Source of the DNA: Nitrospinaceae bacterium
GTDB lineage: Bacteria; Nitrospinota; Nitrospinia; Nitrospinales; VA-1
Reading direction: 5' to 3'
Length of the DNA: 36,473 nt
Assembly (NCBI GenBank): GCA_029261695.1
Contig: JAJDAV010000018.1
Location: 1 to 36,473 of the forward strand
Of the stretch, positions 26,774 to 35,164 are shown piece after piece. Both the position numbers and the translations under genes were made by a program. Positions within the stretch are counted from its first letter, which is position 1. Each line of letters begins with the position of its first letter. The notes under the pieces were generated by a model that saw nothing but the letters and a program-made list of their open reading frames with translations, was not told the DNA's origin and did not search any database.

Positions 26774-27577
26774 CTAGATAGGACCTGGAAACAACTCAGA
26801 GGTTCTTCCCAGCAACCAATAATAAGTAAGCCCAATCCATTCATAAATTACATTTGAAACACTGGAGGTAGCAGAAAGTCCATTAAATCCCTGAAATAGG
26901 TTCCACTCCCCCGTAGTTTTAAAATCGACGGGATAAGGAATAACCTGCCAACCCAGTTTTCTAAATATCCCTACCGACCTGGGCATATGCCAAGCTGAGG
27001 TGATTAGCACCCATTTTTCTCCGCTTTTTGGTTTGGCAAGCTGCAAAGCATTTAATGCATTCTCATGGGTATTTCGAGATTGAGAATCAAACAACACACG
27101 AGCTGGGTCAAGCCCCATTTGTTCAAAAAATAATTTAGCTGTAAAAGCAGCTTTATTCTCTTGGTCGGTCAAGCTCCCCTGGCCCCCTGCGTAAACAAAC
27201 TTCGCATTCTTATACCTCTGCGAAAGACTTACAAAAGTGGTCAAACGTTCCGCTGAATCTACAAGACTAGCTTGCCCTCTCCACTTGGTAACTTCCGGAT
27301 GCTCGCTACCTCCAAGAACAATCACTCCATCAACTTTTTCAGGAAGAGGCTCAGGTATCGGGAATCTGTTTTCAATAGGTATCAACAATATTTGGTGAAC
27401 TGGAACTAAGGAAAACAATAAAAGGAAGGCTGTTGCAAAAACCACCAGCTTCTTTCCTAGTTTTTCCTGGCCAAAGAATACTAAGCAAACACCAGCCAAT
27501 AGAATTAGCAGCAAACTATTGTTTGGCGAAAAAATTCGCCAGAAAACTTTAGAAATGACCCAAAGTACAGTATCCAA
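26774..27577 (-). CDS. YdcF/ElyC/SanA-family membrane-anchored protein (DUF218)
   Basis: A 267-residue inner-membrane protein with two N-terminal membrane segments (about 18-36 and 43-62) and a DUF218 domain. VDGVIVLGG at 82-90, DSAERL, FVYAGGQGS, the SRNTHENA motif and LITSAWHMPRS are the standard blocks of this family. The second-domain layout is like ElyC, which affects the fate of the undecaprenyl carrier and envelope assembly in E. coli. That would suit a neighbour of a glycan locus, but the function here is inferred. The start is TTG 27577 with little ribosome-binding sequence. Transcribed just before the HDOD gene. Confidence 0.82.
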   Translation of the reverse strand: MDTVLWVISKVFWRIFSPNNSLLLILLAGVCLVFFGQEKLGKKLVVFATAFLLLFSLVPVHQILLIPIENRFPIPEPLPEKVDGVIVLGGSEHPEVTKWRGQASLVDSAERLTTFVSLSQRYKNAKFVYAGGQGSLTDQENKAAFTAKLFFEQMGLDPARVLFDSQSRNTHENALNALQLAKPKSGEKWVLITSAWHMPRSVGIFRKLGWQVIPYPVDFKTTGEWNLFQGFNGLSATSSVSNVIYEWIGLTYYWLLGRTSELFPGPI

Positions 27578-27733
27578 ATAAACACCCGAAAAAAGAAAAG
27601 CAAATCGTCCCCAAAGCTAACAAACAAAACCTTATAACTCAATAATTTAAAATCTCATACTCAATTCCTCAGCGCATCTCATAGAATCCATTTTTCTGTA
27701 AGGAAGTTTCACCCAACACGACAAAAAATAATT

Positions 27734-27801
27734 CTCTATATAGAAGACTTTTTATATAGAATAATATGCTAGAAAATTATTAGGAAATCAGCTCTATATA
27801 G
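27734..27801 (+). promoter_or_regulatory. TATATAG repeat cluster upstream of arsM
   Basis: CTCTATATAG occurs at 27734-27743 and 27792-27801, with a degenerate copy (TTTTATATAG) starting at 27750. The first copy is part of a near-palindrome, TCTATATAGA. The cluster ends about 50 bases before the arsM start, a good position for an operator and promoter. The sequences also provide -10-like boxes. No ArsR-type regulator gene is in the window. Confidence 0.35.
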
Positions 27802-27852
27802 GGGAGTGAAATAAATCCCTTTACGATCTATAAAACGCTCAGGAGATTTATT

Positions 27853-28914
27853 GTGAAAACCAGTTCTGAAATTCGTGAGGACGTTCAGGAATACTACGGA
27901 AAAATTCTTAAAACTAAAAACGATCTGCAAACCAGTGCCTGTTGTGCCGCAGACTCGATGCCAGCATATCTACGACCGTACTTAAAAAATATTCATGAAG
28001 AAGTGCAATCCCGTTTTTACGGATGCTCATCTAATTTCCCCACAGGGCTGTATGGTAAAACTGTGGTCGATTTAGGTTGTGGGTCAGGACGGGATTGCTA
28101 TCTTCTTGCGCAAGTTGTCGGACCAGAAGGATTGGTCATTGGCATAGACATGACGGACGAGCAGTTATCAGTGGCAAGAAAGCACATCCCTTTTCACACT
28201 AGCAAGTTCAATTTGGAAAAACCAAATGTTGATTTTCGAAAAGGATGGATTGAAGATCTCTCAACAGCAGGCCTTGAGGACAACTCGGTAGATGTGATCA
28301 TCTCCAACTGCGTTGTCAACCTTTCTCCCGACAAGGAAAGCGTTTTCCGAGAAATCTTTCGGGTACTAAAACCGGGTGGAGAACTATACCTATCTGACAT
28401 CTTCACAGGTCGACGCGTTCCAGAACCTCTGACCACAGACCCAATTCTCTTAGGTGAGTGTCTTGGAGGAGCTCTTTACATAGAAGATTTCAGACGCATG
28501 CTGGCCAAAGTCGGATGTTTCGATTACCGAGCTATCTCTAAAACCCCCATCACCCTGAACAACGAGGATATCCAACGCAAAGCAGGCATGATCGATTTTT
28601 ACTCCATGACTGTACGAACTTTCAAATGTGACTTTGAAGATATCTGTGAAAATTTTGGGCACGTCGCTTATTACAAAGGGACTATCCCAGAATTTCCACA
28701 CGGGTTTACTCTGGACGACCATCATTATTTTCAGACAGGGATTCCTGTTCCCGTATGTGGTAACACCTTTAAAATGCTCAGCGAATCCCGATTCGGAGAC
28801 CACTTTAAAGTAACAGGAGATTTCTCTACCCATTACGGTCCTTTTGACTGCAGTGTAGCGCCCGCTCAGGAAGGGATATACTCAAATGGAAACGGAAACG
28901 GAGCCTGTTGCTAA
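27853..28914 (+). CDS. arsM: Arsenite S-adenosylmethionine methyltransferase
   Basis: A 353-residue ArsM that methylates trivalent arsenic, with SAM as the methyl donor, for detoxification. DLGCGSGRDCYLL is motif I. The arsenic-binding cysteines are C58, C153 (in SNCVVNLSPDK) and C203 (in GECLGGAL), matching the conserved trio of characterised ArsM enzymes; C30-C31 provide the N-terminal cysteines. The C-terminal third carries the family's extra domain and ends in a CC pair. The start is GTG 27853 with AGGAG at 27841. No arsenic pump, reductase or ArsR gene is next to it. It stands alone between minus-strand genes except for the small zinc-ribbon gene that follows. Confidence 0.93.
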   Translation: MKTSSEIREDVQEYYGKILKTKNDLQTSACCAADSMPAYLRPYLKNIHEEVQSRFYGCSSNFPTGLYGKTVVDLGCGSGRDCYLLAQVVGPEGLVIGIDMTDEQLSVARKHIPFHTSKFNLEKPNVDFRKGWIEDLSTAGLEDNSVDVIISNCVVNLSPDKESVFREIFRVLKPGGELYLSDIFTGRRVPEPLTTDPILLGECLGGALYIEDFRRMLAKVGCFDYRAISKTPITLNNEDIQRKAGMIDFYSMTVRTFKCDFEDICENFGHVAYYKGTIPEFPHGFTLDDHHYFQTGIPVPVCGNTFKMLSESRFGDHFKVTGDFSTHYGPFDCSVAPAQEGIYSNGNGNGACC

Positions 28915-29004
28915 CCCAAAAAAAGACAAAGCCGGATAACCTCCCAATGACTGAGTGAAATTTATTTTTTTGTTTTCGGCTGATAAATAAGCCCAGAGGG
29001 GAAA

Positions 29005-29280
29005 ATGGCAAGCCGACACTTGGATATTTCATGCGGAAAATGTGGGGAGTTTATTTTGCGCTATCGAAAAGACGGGAGCGGACAATTAATTCGACTCTAC
29101 CTGGATAAAATTCAGGAACCAAAATCTTTAGCCGGACTGAAGTCAAAGAATAAAAAATCTCAAGTCCCTTCATTGCTCTGCCCAGAGTGCAATCTTCAGA
29201 TAGGACACCCCATGGAACATGAAAAGAGCCGCCTTGCTTATCGCATGATCAAGGGTACGTTTAAAAAATCCAGCGTGTAA
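29005..29280 (+). CDS. Small zinc-ribbon protein of unknown function
   Basis: A 91-residue protein with two C-x2-C pairs (C10/C13 in SCGKCGE and C59/C62 in LLCPECN), a likely zinc ribbon. The stretch between them, GSGQLIRLYLDKI, looks like a conserved family core. GAGGGG lies just before the ATG. It starts 90 bases after arsM on the same strand and could be co-transcribed, but a link to arsenic is only positional. I do not recognise the family by name. Confidence 0.7.
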   Translation: MASRHLDISCGKCGEFILRYRKDGSGQLIRLYLDKIQEPKSLAGLKSKNKKSQVPSLLCPECNLQIGHPMEHEKSRLAYRMIKGTFKKSSV

Positions 29281-29313
29281 CGTGACCATTAAAAATTCAA
29301 CAGCAATAAACTT

Positions 29314-30594
29314 TCAGGCATCCAGCGTTAGGTTGCCTTTGGGTATAGCAATACAAGCCAGGCAAGACCCTTCCTCTGGCGGCGAACCCGGTTCACCCAC
29401 GTAAGTAACCTCTCCATTTTTTATAGCCGTCAAGCAAGTACCACAATTCCCCGCCCGACAACCCGAATCCAAAGGGATGCCATTTTTCTCAGCAAATTCC
29501 AGCAGAGAAGTTAAGTTTGGGTTCCATGGAAGTATTTTTCCAGACTTGGTAAAACGAATATCAATCTTGGGGGCTTCTTCCTTAGAGGCTTCTTCCTTAG
29601 CGGGTTCTGTTTTACATTTTTTTACCGTTGCAGGCCCAAAAGCTTCAAAATGTATATGGGCCTTTGGAGTCCCCCAGGCAGCAAGATCAGCCCGCAAATC
29701 TTTAACCATTGGAGGTGGAGCGCAAATATAAAAGTCATAATTATTAGAAGGAAGAAAAGGTTTAATATTTTCAACCGAAACTCTTCCTTTCACATGATAA
29801 TCATCACCTTCTTTATCGCCTTCATCAGGGGAACTATAGAAAATTTTCACATTTACATTCGGATTTTCTTTTGCAACTTTTTCGAGGTGTTCTTTCATCA
29901 CATGCTCTTTTTTATTTCTAACACCAAGAAAAAACCATATTTCCCTTTGCGATTCTATTTCCACAAGCGCATTCAACATACTAAGAACAGGCGTGATGCC
30001 TACTCCCCCTGCAAGCAGCACAACAGGGGTTTTAACATTCATATTTATATAAAACTGACCACTGGGTGCTTTAACATCCACAATGTCATGTTCATTTATT
30101 GACTCATGAAAGTAATTTGAGACAAGACCAGGAGGTGCTTTCGGCTCACCTCGTGGAGCTGGAACTTTCTTGATTGAAACTCGATATCGATCAGGGTGGT
30201 AGGGACTATCAGATAAAGAATAGCAGCGAACTACAGGCTGAGCATTTCCAGGAATGTGGAACTGAAATGTCAAAAACTGCCCTGGAAAAAAACCCGGCAG
30301 AGGTTTTCCATCATGAGGAGACAGATAAAACGAAGTGATGTCATGCGTTTCTTTAACCTTGGAAGCAACTCGAAACTTTCGAAAGCCATTCCAAGAAAGT
30401 TTCGCTTTTTCATCTTCAAGTCGCTTAGCTTCCATGATTTGATCCACTCGAGCCTTTAGCAATTCCGATTCCAGATCAGCTCTATTTTGATTAATGGACA
30501 ACGCACGAGAATTATTGGCGATAAGAATCAGCACATAAGCCACGAGACCCAATAAGAATACCAATGCAATAAAACTGATGGCGATATTCAGCAA
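29314..30594 (-). CDS. Membrane-anchored FAD/NAD(P) oxidoreductase with C-terminal [2Fe-2S] ferredoxin domain
   Basis: A 426-residue reductase. One membrane helix at 4-26 followed by positive residues places the rest in the cytoplasm. A ferredoxin-NADP-reductase-type FAD domain has RCYSLSDSP (123-131), an NAD(P) site is GGVGITPVLSML (196-207), and a plant-type [2Fe-2S] domain at about 345-426 has C379, C384, C387 and a further cysteine at C411/C414. This is the layout of NqrF and of oxygenase reductases. An acidic, lysine-rich linker (about 326-343) joins the domains. It is the last gene of the redox operon. Start TTG 30594 has a strong AAGGAGG. It can take electrons from NAD(P)H or return them. 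Confidence 0.85.
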   Translation of the reverse strand: MLNIAISFIALVFLLGLVAYVLILIANNSRALSINQNRADLESELLKARVDQIMEAKRLEDEKAKLSWNGFRKFRVASKVKETHDITSFYLSPHDGKPLPGFFPGQFLTFQFHIPGNAQPVVRCYSLSDSPYHPDRYRVSIKKVPAPRGEPKAPPGLVSNYFHESINEHDIVDVKAPSGQFYINMNVKTPVVLLAGGVGITPVLSMLNALVEIESQREIWFFLGVRNKKEHVMKEHLEKVAKENPNVNVKIFYSSPDEGDKEGDDYHVKGRVSVENIKPFLPSNNYDFYICAPPPMVKDLRADLAAWGTPKAHIHFEAFGPATVKKCKTEPAKEEASKEEAPKIDIRFTKSGKILPWNPNLTSLLEFAEKNGIPLDSGCRAGNCGTCLTAIKNGEVTYVGEPGSPPEEGSCLACIAIPKGNLTLDA

Positions 30595-30606
30595 AACCCC
30601 TCCTTT

Positions 30607-30626
30607 AAGACAGTTTGATCTGTCTT
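30607..30626 (-). other. Hairpin next to the ribosome-binding site of the reductase gene
   Basis: A perfect inverted repeat, AAGACAG and CTGTCTT around a 6-base loop, lies between the decahaem cytochrome gene and the reductase gene and touches the AAGGAGG ribosome-binding site of the latter. With no U tract in the direction of transcription it does not look like a terminator for this operon. It may protect the transcript after cleavage or tune translation of the reductase. Confidence 0.5.
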
Positions 30627-30633
30627 TTACATA

Positions 30634-32523
30634 TCATTTTTTAATTTCCGGCATTTGCCTTTTTGCAGAAACCATTTTCTTTTTAAAACCGGGATTGAGA
30701 TGGTAAATATGGCAGCTTTGGCAATCCTGATTTATTTGCGACTCCGTATGGCATTGGATGCAGGTTTTTCTTTTTATAGATGAAAAATTGCTGGACCACT
30801 TTGTTGCATCAAAACCTTTAAACGATGCCATATACTCTGCTTTGCCATCCAAAATATGACAATTGGAACAAGAACTCTTATTTCCCATTATTTCAATATG
30901 ACTGGTATGAGAGTATTGCGAATGAGGTCTATTATTTACCTCTTTATATTGCCATTCAATTTCCAACTTCTTTTTACCATCGGCGAGAGTAGTCTCGCTC
31001 ACAGCATGACACTTAACGCAACTTCCCACACCCTCCTTGGCAGATATTACTTCATCGCGCATTGCTATTGCACGAGTCGTTTTATCTTCATCATCTTGAA
31101 CTGTTGAAACGTTCAAGGCAAATTCAATCCAGCTTTTTGCTACGGGGTCACGATGTCCTGTTGGCTTGTATCGAACCTCCAACATGTCAGCATACCATCC
31201 TCCAAATTTCGCTTCAGCAGGCGGCTCATATTCCAGATTCAATCCCCAGGAGCAGGCTGCGCGCTTGAGAACTTCGGGATTCAATCCGGTTAAAAGTTTA
31301 TCAGCCATAGGAGTTTCAGTTTGTGAATTCACCAAGTCTTCTATGGGAAGCATGCTCTCCTCTGTCATAGCCTGAATAAGCTCCTGCAAAGGCTGCTCAT
31401 AAGTTTCAGGATCATCTTCCGGCACATTTAATAAAAATGCGCTAACCAATGCTGGCATCTCAGTAGATACACTGAGAAACTCATCATCTGTTTTTTCTTC
31501 TGCAGGAGAATTACAAGCCTGGATTAACGCATCCTTATCAACAAAGTTTTGCATAAACTCTGGGAGACGGATCAGAACAAGGTCCTTCTTTGTGATTTGA
31601 GAGCCATGACAATTAACACAAATTGTTTCGAATGCCTGAGGCCGCACTTCTCTATCTGAAAGAGTCACTTGATGACATCCCGTACAAGAGGTTGGTGCCT
31701 TCTCTGTAAATTTGGGGTTTTCAAAATGCTTTTTTAAATGCGAACCATGGTCAAACTTAATCGCATTTCTATTAAAGTAGGGGTACTTTTCAGGGAATTC
31801 AGGGTGTCCCTTTGAAAAGCTTTCAAATTTATTTTTATGGCAGGTATTGCATTGCTCACTAGTCGATTGCCGAGTGCTCATTTTTTGCCCACTGTGTTCT
31901 CTGTGACACATGATACATTCTGTTTTTCTAACTTCTCGGTCTATTGCCAAATCATTATTATGGGCGATAGAATCAGGTCCGCCGAAAGAGTGGCAGTTCA
32001 CACACCGTTCAGAAATATCAACGGGAGTAAACACCGCTTTTATCCAACCAACAGGACCTTGTCCATACGCAGCATGGCATGCAGCACAGCCTTCTATTTC
32101 TGTAAACTTCTTATGCGATTTGGATAATGGCCCAGCATCGGAAATATTTACGAAACCAGCAAAAGTAGGATTTAAAGCCTGGGATATAAGCAACAAAGCG
32201 ACAATAGCAGCAACTGCCAAAAAACTGATTTGACCTCGAATTTCTCGCAAAGTTTTTCTAGGAGCACAAGGCGGCCTCTGCCAGGAACATTCTCCTGTAG
32301 GGCTTGGGCCCTCTTTACATGGGCCTCCATAGCGTTTTTCCCTGCGACATAGCCAACGGTCTTCTTTAAAAAAAGGCGTGCAATCACGAGTGCCTCCGCA
32401 ACTACCATCTACTTTCGGACCGTTATTGCAGGGGGTTCGCCATAATGCACCACGTCCACACCGAAAAGGAAAATTCGGGCGTTCATACGGGCTTTTTCCA
32501 TGATCAAACTTATTTTCATCCAT
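30634..32523 (-). CDS. Decahaem c-type cytochrome with duplicated four-cysteine cytoplasmic head
   Basis: A 629-residue cytochrome. Ten CxxCH motifs begin at 146, 174, 203, 225, 280 and 302, then 502, 552, 588 and 601, around a haem-free middle of about 190 residues. A membrane helix (99-117) is preceded by R89, K90, R93 and R96, so the haem part lies in the periplasm and the first 90 residues in the cytoplasm. This head holds eight cysteines in two matching repeats: C22-x9-C32-x9-C42-x5-C48 and C59-x9-C69-x9-C79-x6-C86. Metal or iron-sulfur binding is likely but unproven. Its start codon follows directly on the stop of the di-haem membrane protein, so translation is coupled. Confidence 0.9.
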   Translation of the reverse strand: MDENKFDHGKSPYERPNFPFRCGRGALWRTPCNNGPKVDGSCGGTRDCTPFFKEDRWLCRREKRYGGPCKEGPSPTGECSWQRPPCAPRKTLREIRGQISFLAVAAIVALLLISQALNPTFAGFVNISDAGPLSKSHKKFTEIEGCAACHAAYGQGPVGWIKAVFTPVDISERCVNCHSFGGPDSIAHNNDLAIDREVRKTECIMCHREHSGQKMSTRQSTSEQCNTCHKNKFESFSKGHPEFPEKYPYFNRNAIKFDHGSHLKKHFENPKFTEKAPTSCTGCHQVTLSDREVRPQAFETICVNCHGSQITKKDLVLIRLPEFMQNFVDKDALIQACNSPAEEKTDDEFLSVSTEMPALVSAFLLNVPEDDPETYEQPLQELIQAMTEESMLPIEDLVNSQTETPMADKLLTGLNPEVLKRAACSWGLNLEYEPPAEAKFGGWYADMLEVRYKPTGHRDPVAKSWIEFALNVSTVQDDEDKTTRAIAMRDEVISAKEGVGSCVKCHAVSETTLADGKKKLEIEWQYKEVNNRPHSQYSHTSHIEIMGNKSSCSNCHILDGKAEYMASFKGFDATKWSSNFSSIKRKTCIQCHTESQINQDCQSCHIYHLNPGFKKKMVSAKRQMPEIKK

Positions 32524-33330
32524 TTAATTAAAGAACACCTGTATTACGATTATATGCCAGACCACCATTGTCATAACAGCTGCTGCCAAAGGAATATGAA
32601 TAAGAAGCCAGTTTTTCAACATAGTTTGCAAAGAATAATGAAAATCAATTTTTCTTTTGATTTCCGCAAGAGCAAAAATTTTATCTAGATAGTCACGCTC
32701 GGATGCATTTAGAAAGCGCTCTAAAATAGAACACTGCTGCATTACCCAAGTTTGGGCGTTCTGCCCACCAAAAATATTATTTATAAAAAAACGAGGTCGT
32801 TGAAAAAACCACCCCAATGTTTCAAGATAATGTTGTGCCAGCGTGTCACTCCCCGTTTTTTCTGTGCATTCAAAAACCAGGGTTTCAGCCTTATTTCTAA
32901 TCTCTGCAATATCTCGCGGAATTCTTTCATAAATGCATTCAAGTCCAATTCGAGTTAACAGATTGGGATAAACTTTTTCCATGACCAACCCGACAATTCC
33001 AGACAAGGTCGTCAGATAAAATAAGAAAACGAGAATTTGAACATACAAACCATTAGGCCACATAATACCCGCATGCAACCAAAAAAGGGACAAAGCTAAA
33101 AAGCCCGCTACCGTATGAAGGAGAAACCATTTACGAGCCGGCCATAATGGAAGAAAAGGAACGCGCTTTCTAATATTAAACAGGCATAGAAAAAATATAG
33201 TAAAAAACAATGCCCCCCCGCTAATAAACTCCGGGTAATTGAGGGAACTATCAACCTCCAAAGTCCAAACCCAAATCAGCGCAAAAAAAAGAATAGCTAT
33301 GACTGCATATCCCAAAGTTCTTTTCATCAT
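32524..33330 (-). CDS. Di-haem b-type membrane protein
   Basis: A 268-residue inner-membrane protein with five likely membrane helices: about 5-23, 36-53, 68-90, 95-117 and 241-265. H72 and H86 in the third helix and H245 and H259 in the last are both spaced by 13 residues. That is the pattern of two stacked b haems in ferric-reductase-, NADPH-oxidase- and b561-like proteins. A soluble helical insert (about 125-240) has no match that I recognise. Either of the adjacent ATG codons could be used; the first overlaps the previous stop by 4 bases. It could carry electrons across the membrane between the cytoplasmic ferredoxin or reductase and the cytochromes. Confidence 0.75.
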   Translation of the reverse strand: MMKRTLGYAVIAILFFALIWVWTLEVDSSLNYPEFISGGALFFTIFFLCLFNIRKRVPFLPLWPARKWFLLHTVAGFLALSLFWLHAGIMWPNGLYVQILVFLFYLTTLSGIVGLVMEKVYPNLLTRIGLECIYERIPRDIAEIRNKAETLVFECTEKTGSDTLAQHYLETLGWFFQRPRFFINNIFGGQNAQTWVMQQCSILERFLNASERDYLDKIFALAEIKRKIDFHYSLQTMLKNWLLIHIPLAAAVMTMVVWHIIVIQVFFN

Positions 33331-35048
33331 TGCCCTCCAGTTTCTCCACCCCAGGTCACATCTCGAAAGTCGACTCTGTTTAGGGCATCATGAGGGCAAG
33401 CAAAAGCGCAAGCAGGTCCCGTAATTTGATCGGCACAAAGATCGCATTTTGTAGCTTTGATTATGGGTTTGTGATTTTGCGGATCTAAAATATGCTGACC
33501 GCCTTCATCTCGGATAGACACCATGCGAATATTTGAATATGGACAAGAATTTGCACAGGTCTCACACCCTATACAGGTGTCATCGTTAATGATAACCATT
33601 CCGCCTGACATGGATCGATGAATCGCCCCTGTTGGGCAACCGATCATGCACACCGGATCTGCACAATGCATGCATGCATTAGCCACCATCCAGTTTTGAA
33701 ATGTTTTTCCATGTCTAACAAATCGAGGATTGCCATCGTGAGTTGAGGCACAAGCCCTTACGCAGTCATCGCACCTTACACAACGATCCAAATTGATCAA
33801 CATCGCCTGAGTGCCATTGACAAAACGTTCCTGAACAGCCCACTCTTGCAATGCTCCTTCGGCTAAAGTCTGTTCGAAAAAATCTTGAATCCTCCGCCGT
33901 TTTCCAGGGTTGGGATTGCCATCGCGGGTTCCCCCCTGTCGCCCTGACTCCCAATAAGCAAACAGATGTTTTTCAATGGTCTTGGTCGGCACACGCAGAA
34001 TTTCTACATAACCCAGTGCTGTTATGGTGACTTTCAAACTTACATCGGTCTCACCCTTCCACGTCTTGTAAATTTCATCAGCCCCATAAAAATCTCCCGC
34101 TCCGAGATAAGTGATAGTTTGACTGCCATTCCCCCTTTGCACAGAGACTCTGGCAAATCCCGCCCGGACCATTAGGACTCCATCTGGATAGGAGCCTTGC
34201 CGGGCAATTTCTGGCTCGTCCTTAACACCTTCAACCCTGTCTTGCCCTTGCATTTTTTTATAGGAAAGGTGCCAGTCAAATGTCCCATAGGTTTCAAAAA
34301 GGGTGTGATCAGCAACTTCCTGCAAATCACTGTCATCAAGATGTTCAAAAATAGATGTCGCTCCTAAATGAGCTTTAAGTGCATTTTGCCGGTATCGCTC
34401 GTCAATCAACCTTCGCCATCCTTGATCGTACTTGCGGAATTCTCTAAGCCCCTGCCATCTTATTTCTAAAAGCTCGGAGTCGGTCTCAGCAAAAATAGTA
34501 GACGTTCTTGGTGTTCGCCCCAAAGCGGCAAGCTCACCGAATAAAGCTCCTCCCTCGAGGATGGCCGTTTTATTGGAGTCTAGTATGGCGGGAATATCTT
34601 GCAGGAAAACGTGAGCAGAGCCAGGGTCTTTGGCTTCACGTAATCCTGACTCTGGGTTATAACGTTGAACATCTCTGAACTCGGGGGATATTTTTTGCGT
34701 CCAGAGTTGCTTCAGAGCCTGCCAAAAATTCTTTTTTTGAATTTTTCTGCGGCCCAACATCTCACCGGGGAGACCGGGAGCAAGCACCACACGCAATGAG
34801 CCATTCAGGATTAGAAAAGCCGAATTCCCGTAATCCCCCTCACGAATGACAATGTCACCCGCTTTATATTGCATAATTCGGGCATCGTTTCGCAGAATTC
34901 CTGCCAACGATATTCGAGAAGGAAATTTTTTTGCTTCTATAGCTTGGATTTCAGGGATGGTTAATAAACGTTCAACATCCCCATCCGTCATATCCGAGCC
35001 AAAAGGCTGGTCCCAACGCTGTGGACGTGACTGGGTCGTTATAGTCAT
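33327..35048 (-). CDS. Cyclic-nucleotide-binding / four-cluster [4Fe-4S] ferredoxin fusion
   Basis: A 573-residue cytoplasmic protein without signal or membrane segment. It has two cNMP-binding-type domains (about 55-215, with a long insert, and 235-375). The first keeps the phosphate-cassette-like GELAALGRTPRTST; the second is degenerate. The C-terminal domain is a ferredoxin of the DmsB/NrfC type with 16 cysteines for four [4Fe-4S] clusters: 423, 426, 429, 433; 459, 462, 467, 471; 492, 495, 498, 502; 535, 538, 547, 551. No catalytic molybdenum subunit is present to partner it. Start ATG 35048 has GGGAG at a good distance. It may couple electron flow to a nucleotide signal. Confidence 0.88.
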   Translation of the reverse strand: MTITTQSRPQRWDQPFGSDMTDGDVERLLTIPEIQAIEAKKFPSRISLAGILRNDARIMQYKAGDIVIREGDYGNSAFLILNGSLRVVLAPGLPGEMLGRRKIQKKNFWQALKQLWTQKISPEFRDVQRYNPESGLREAKDPGSAHVFLQDIPAILDSNKTAILEGGALFGELAALGRTPRTSTIFAETDSELLEIRWQGLREFRKYDQGWRRLIDERYRQNALKAHLGATSIFEHLDDSDLQEVADHTLFETYGTFDWHLSYKKMQGQDRVEGVKDEPEIARQGSYPDGVLMVRAGFARVSVQRGNGSQTITYLGAGDFYGADEIYKTWKGETDVSLKVTITALGYVEILRVPTKTIEKHLFAYWESGRQGGTRDGNPNPGKRRRIQDFFEQTLAEGALQEWAVQERFVNGTQAMLINLDRCVRCDDCVRACASTHDGNPRFVRHGKTFQNWMVANACMHCADPVCMIGCPTGAIHRSMSGGMVIINDDTCIGCETCANSCPYSNIRMVSIRDEGGQHILDPQNHKPIIKATKCDLCADQITGPACAFACPHDALNRVDFRDVTWGGETGGQ

Positions 35049-35164
35049 CTATCCACTCCCTCAAGACAGTCTGGCAAAAACAAATTCTCAGAGGCTAAAT
35101 TTTTTATTACACTCAATGACCACCTCTAAGCTATACCCAAAACACTTCTGTCCTGAATCAGATT

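Noticed and set aside
29650-30102. 150-codon open frame antisense to the FAD/[2Fe-2S] reductase
   Set aside because: Overlaps conserved FAD and NAD motifs on the real strand.
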